A DNA stretch of 10,533 nt, from positions 1 to 10,533 of the forward strand of contig CALSCO010000892.1 of assembly GCA_943704415.1 (NCBI GenBank), read 5' to 3'. This DNA is from Parvularia atlantis (taxonomy: Eukaryota; Opisthokonta; Rotosphaerida). The notes beneath the pieces are model-generated. The model did not search any database, was not told the DNA's origin, and saw only the letters and a program-made list of their open reading frames with translations. Within the stretch, counting starts at the first letter, position 1, and every line of letters starts with the position of its first letter. Positions 8,090 through 10,533 of the stretch are shown here, piece by piece. A program made the translations under genes and the position numbers.

Positions 8090-10533
8090 TCACGCGTGGA
8101 AGTCGCGCGAGGCGACGAGCACGGGCTTGACGACGCCCGCGCGGATGACAAAGTCGCCAAAGTGCTCACCCGCATTGCGTTCGGCGGCGTAGCGGCGCAG
8201 CAGCGGGCGCAGATCGGCCAGGATCTGGTCCTCGTTGACTGACTCACGGAACAGCTGCGGGCCGCGGTGAGCGAGTGGTGGGCGGCCGCAACGGCGGCAG
8301 CGCGCACCTTGTTGAGCCGGTTACCGTCAAAGCCGCCGCCCAGAAACATGTTGTAGACGCCCGGGGCCTTGCCGACAAAGCCGATCTACCGGCGGGCAGC
8401 GATGTGAGCAGCCAGCGCGAGTGCACGCCGCCGCACCTCGGCGATGAACGGGCGCGCGCAGCCGTTCGGGCAGCTGGTCATGCGCACGGTGATCGCGTCG
8501 TCGCGCAGCCCGGCCTCCTCCAGCGTCTCCTCAATGCGCGAGACCAGGTCCGGAAGGTAGCGCTCGCTCTCGGCAAAGGCGAGGCCGCAGGTGGGCAGGG
8601 CAACGCAGGCCATCGAGTTGAGCCGCAGGCCCGAGTGACGGCTCGTGCCGATCTTGAAGTGCTGCGACGCCGCCGTCAGCGCCGCAGGCTTCGCAAGAAC
8701 AAGCGCACACGGGCACCTCGATCAGCTGCTCGATCGTCGGCCGCTCGGCCTCGGCGACGTTGGCGATGATCAGGTTCTGGTCGGCGGTCAGGCGAAAGTC
8801 ACCCTGGTGCACGAGCGCGATCTCGCGCAGGCCGGCCTTGAGCTGGTAGTCGGGCGTGTCCTTGATGCGGCCGTTCTGCACAAAGAAGGTGTAGTGCCAC
8901 GAGTCATTGATGCCGCGCGTCCAGCCGTAGCTGCGCACGTGCGCGCGCGCGCGCGCGCGAGGTCATGCGGTTGAGGCGCGCGCGCGGGCTCAGTACGCGC
9001 ACGCACCGGTCGGCGTTGTCGTCGAAGCGGAACGGGCGGGCCGGCTGGAGCTTGTAGCCGAGGCGTTCCTCGACCTGGGCGCGGTACCAGTCGATGCCGT
9101 GGTCCTCCACCGTGTACTGCCGAGCGGGTGAGCGGGAGCGGGCCGGTGTGGGCCGGTGTCACGGGCAGCGGCGCACGGGCGCACCTTGAGACGCGCGTGC
9201 TTGCGGTTGGTGCGATCGCCGTGGTCTCGCTGCACCGTCAGCACCTTCTCACCCACGTCGATCGCCTGCTCGATCGTGCAGAAGCCGAGCATGTCGGCCA
9301 GGCGCGGGAAGGTCTTTGCGTTGTTGTGCGTCATGCCCATGCCGCCGCCGATGGTCACGTTGAAGCCGGCCAGCTGCGTGCGGCGTGTGAAGCTCGGCGA
9401 GTTGCTCGGCGAGTGCGCGCGACGAGGACCGGACCGCACCTGGCCGTGCTCGTCGACGATCGCGATGTAGCCTAGGTCGTGTGCGAGCACGTCGACGTCG
9501 TTGGACGGCGGGATGGCGATGGCCGTCTTAAACTTGCGCGGCAGGTATGTTGGGCCTGTGGCGCCAGAGCTTAGCACGGCCGCACTGCGCGTACAAGCGC
9601 ACCGTAGATTGGCTCGACGTCCTGCACGGCGTTGCCCGCGACGGCCGTGTCGCTCAGCCAGATCTCGTGGTAGGCGGACGTGCGCGGCGAGAGATGCTCA
9701 GACAGGCGGCGCGCGACCTCGCACACGGCCTGGTGCACGTGCGACTGGAACGGATTGGGCGTGCACATGACGTTGCGGGTGACGTCGCCGCAGGCCGCGA
9801 GGGTGTCCATCAGGACCTGGTTGATGTCGCGGATGCTCTGGCGGAGCTTGCGCTTGATGATGCCGTGGAACTGCGCAGACGATGAGCAACACAGCAGGCG
9901 AGGCAAAGCGAGAGAAGGTGGCACCTGGAAGGCCTGCCGCGTCGTGAGCCGGATGGTGCCGTTGGCGTGCGTGTCGGCAATGCGGTCCATAGCCAGCCAC
10001 TGTGCGGGCGTGCAGACGCCGCCGGGCACACGCACGCGGACCATGAACGAGAAGGCCTTCTCCTGCTTGAGTCGACGCCGCTCCTCGCGCAGGTCGCTGA
10101 GCGCGCGTGTCAAGCTGGCAGCACGGCAGCGCATGACGCAGCGATGTACCGGTCGTCCTGCTGGTAGATACCGTGGAACTTGGTCAGCACCGTGTCCTCC
10201 TCTGCGAGCGCGCCCGTGCTCTCGTCCTGCAGGCCCTGCGCAATCGTCCCGCGCAAAAAGTTGCTGACGGTTTTGATGGCCTCGGGCGTCTTGGCGGACG
10301 AGGTCGGCGCGGCGGGCGCCTGGGGCACGATCTCGCCCTCCTGCGGCGACAGTAAAGGCGCTGACGGTCAGCAGAGGGCAACAGCGAGCGGCGGGCGAAC
10401 CTTGGTCAGCTTCTGCCAGATCTGCGGGTACCACGCCTGGAAGCTGGTCTCGTAGCCGTCGAGGGCCTGGTCGTCGCCGATGCCGCACGGCAGCAGGGGC
10501 TTGGCGCCGAGCTCCTCCAGTCGGCGCTGCATG
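8090..10533 (-). CDS. MET5: Assimilatory sulfite reductase beta subunit (flavodoxin-hemoprotein fusion), 5' end off the right edge
   Basis: Eleven exons give 619 residues, in frame throughout. Residues 1-44 resemble the end of a diflavin-type flavodoxin domain ([17 protein letters not shown]...IW). From about residue 65 the protein follows bacterial CysI closely: [56 protein letters not shown]. The siroheme/4Fe-4S cysteines are present as C483-x5-C489 and C528-x3-C532 (SCPNGC). The four basic residues that bind sulfite in E. coli CysI (R83, R153, K215, K217) align with R128, R197, K262 and K264. It should catalyse six-electron reduction of sulfite to sulfide for cysteine synthesis. A flavodoxin domain fused ahead of the hemoprotein is the arrangement of yeast Met5, not of bacterial CysI. 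The ATG at 10532 is probably internal, since a flavodoxin domain needs about 100 more residues upstream. Confidence 0.93.
8458..8607 (-). other. Siroheme/4Fe-4S cysteine motifs of sulfite reductase
   Basis: The first pair, C-x5-C ([11 protein letters not shown]), lies at 8587-8607 and the second, C-x3-C (TSCPNGCAR), at 8458-8472, both in one exon. All four ligands of the cluster are intact, so the enzyme looks functional. Confidence 0.95.
8941..8959. repeat. (GC)n alternating tract in a sulfite reductase intron
   Basis: Nineteen bases of strict GC alternation lie in the 76-bp intron 9006-8931, just before its 3' splice site. Alternating GC can adopt Z-DNA. Confidence 0.9.
10402..10532 (-). 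other. C-terminal end of a flavodoxin-like domain
   Basis: The visible 44 residues contain [14 protein letters not shown], then W-Y-P-Q-I-W, the pattern at the end of flavodoxin domains in diflavin reductases (GLGDD...W...FW in cytochrome P450 reductase). The FMN-binding loops would lie outside the window. Confidence 0.7.

Larger units (their letters stand above)
8090..10532 (-). other. Exon map of the sulfite reductase gene
   Basis: Exons, minus strand: (10532)-10401, 10340-10150, 10096-9925, 9870-9603, 9555-9440, 9373-9185, 9116-9007, 8930-8717, 8661-8437, 8385-8308, 8254-8090. Introns are 60, 53, 54, 47, 66, 68, 76, 55, 51 and 53 bp. Homology to CysI confirms the junctions: [43 protein letters not shown] and [11 protein letters not shown] each match an uninterrupted family segment. 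This gene calibrates the intron rules used for the rest of the window. Confidence 0.92.

Noticed and set aside
8090-10533. Sulfite reductase broken by frameshifts (pseudogene)
   Set aside because: Every break coincides with a GT...AG segment of 47-76 bp, and removing these restores the family sequence exactly, with all cluster ligands intact.
1-10533. Bacterial origin of the window, suggested by CysI homology and high GC
   Set aside because: Dense spliceosomal introns, no ribosome binding sites and an N-BAR protein all indicate a eukaryote.

Overview
The window is nuclear DNA of a GC-rich eukaryote with very compact, intron-dense genes. No bacterial operon structure, tRNA, rRNA or CRISPR array is visible. 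The coding frames break every 50-400 bases at GT...AG boundaries. I placed 36 introns, all 47-83 bp except one of 235 bp, most starting GTGCG and many carrying a CTNA-type branch site (CTGAC, CTCAC) 10-25 bases before the 3' splice site. For every gene the exon lengths sum to an open frame, and in the sulfite reductase the junctions restore the known family sequence. An endophilin-like N-BAR protein plus a yeast-type sulfite reductase suggest a free-living heterotrophic protist, perhaps an apusomonad such as Thecamonas or a relative. That lineage is inference only.

Layout, left to right: (1) an endophilin-like N-BAR gene on the minus strand (start 1933), running off the left edge; (2) an 808-residue type II membrane glycoprotein on the minus strand (4562 to 2077) with LEA2/DUF3712-like features; (3) an 814-residue type I membrane glycoprotein on the plus strand (4602 to 8016, 16 exons) with a duplicated six-cysteine module; (4) the beta subunit of assimilatory sulfite reductase on the minus strand (right edge to 8090, 11 exons), whose visible N-terminus is the tail of a fused flavodoxin domain.

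Spacing is very tight. Genes 2 and 3 diverge from start codons only 39 bp apart, genes 3 and 4 converge with 73 bp between stops, and 143 bp separate genes 2 and 1. Genes 2 and 3 are the least known part: a divergent pair of single-pass membrane proteins of opposite topology with large extracytoplasmic domains, possibly co-expressed. The N-BAR protein belongs to membrane curvature and endocytosis, and the sulfite reductase to sulfur assimilation. Nothing in the sequence links those two to the pair beyond proximity. Simple repeats (C26, CTG11, TG9, A13, GC19) sit in introns. The most notable oddities are a candidate in-frame GC-AG intron, a donor-site duplication, and a hairpin followed by T13 in the one long intron.
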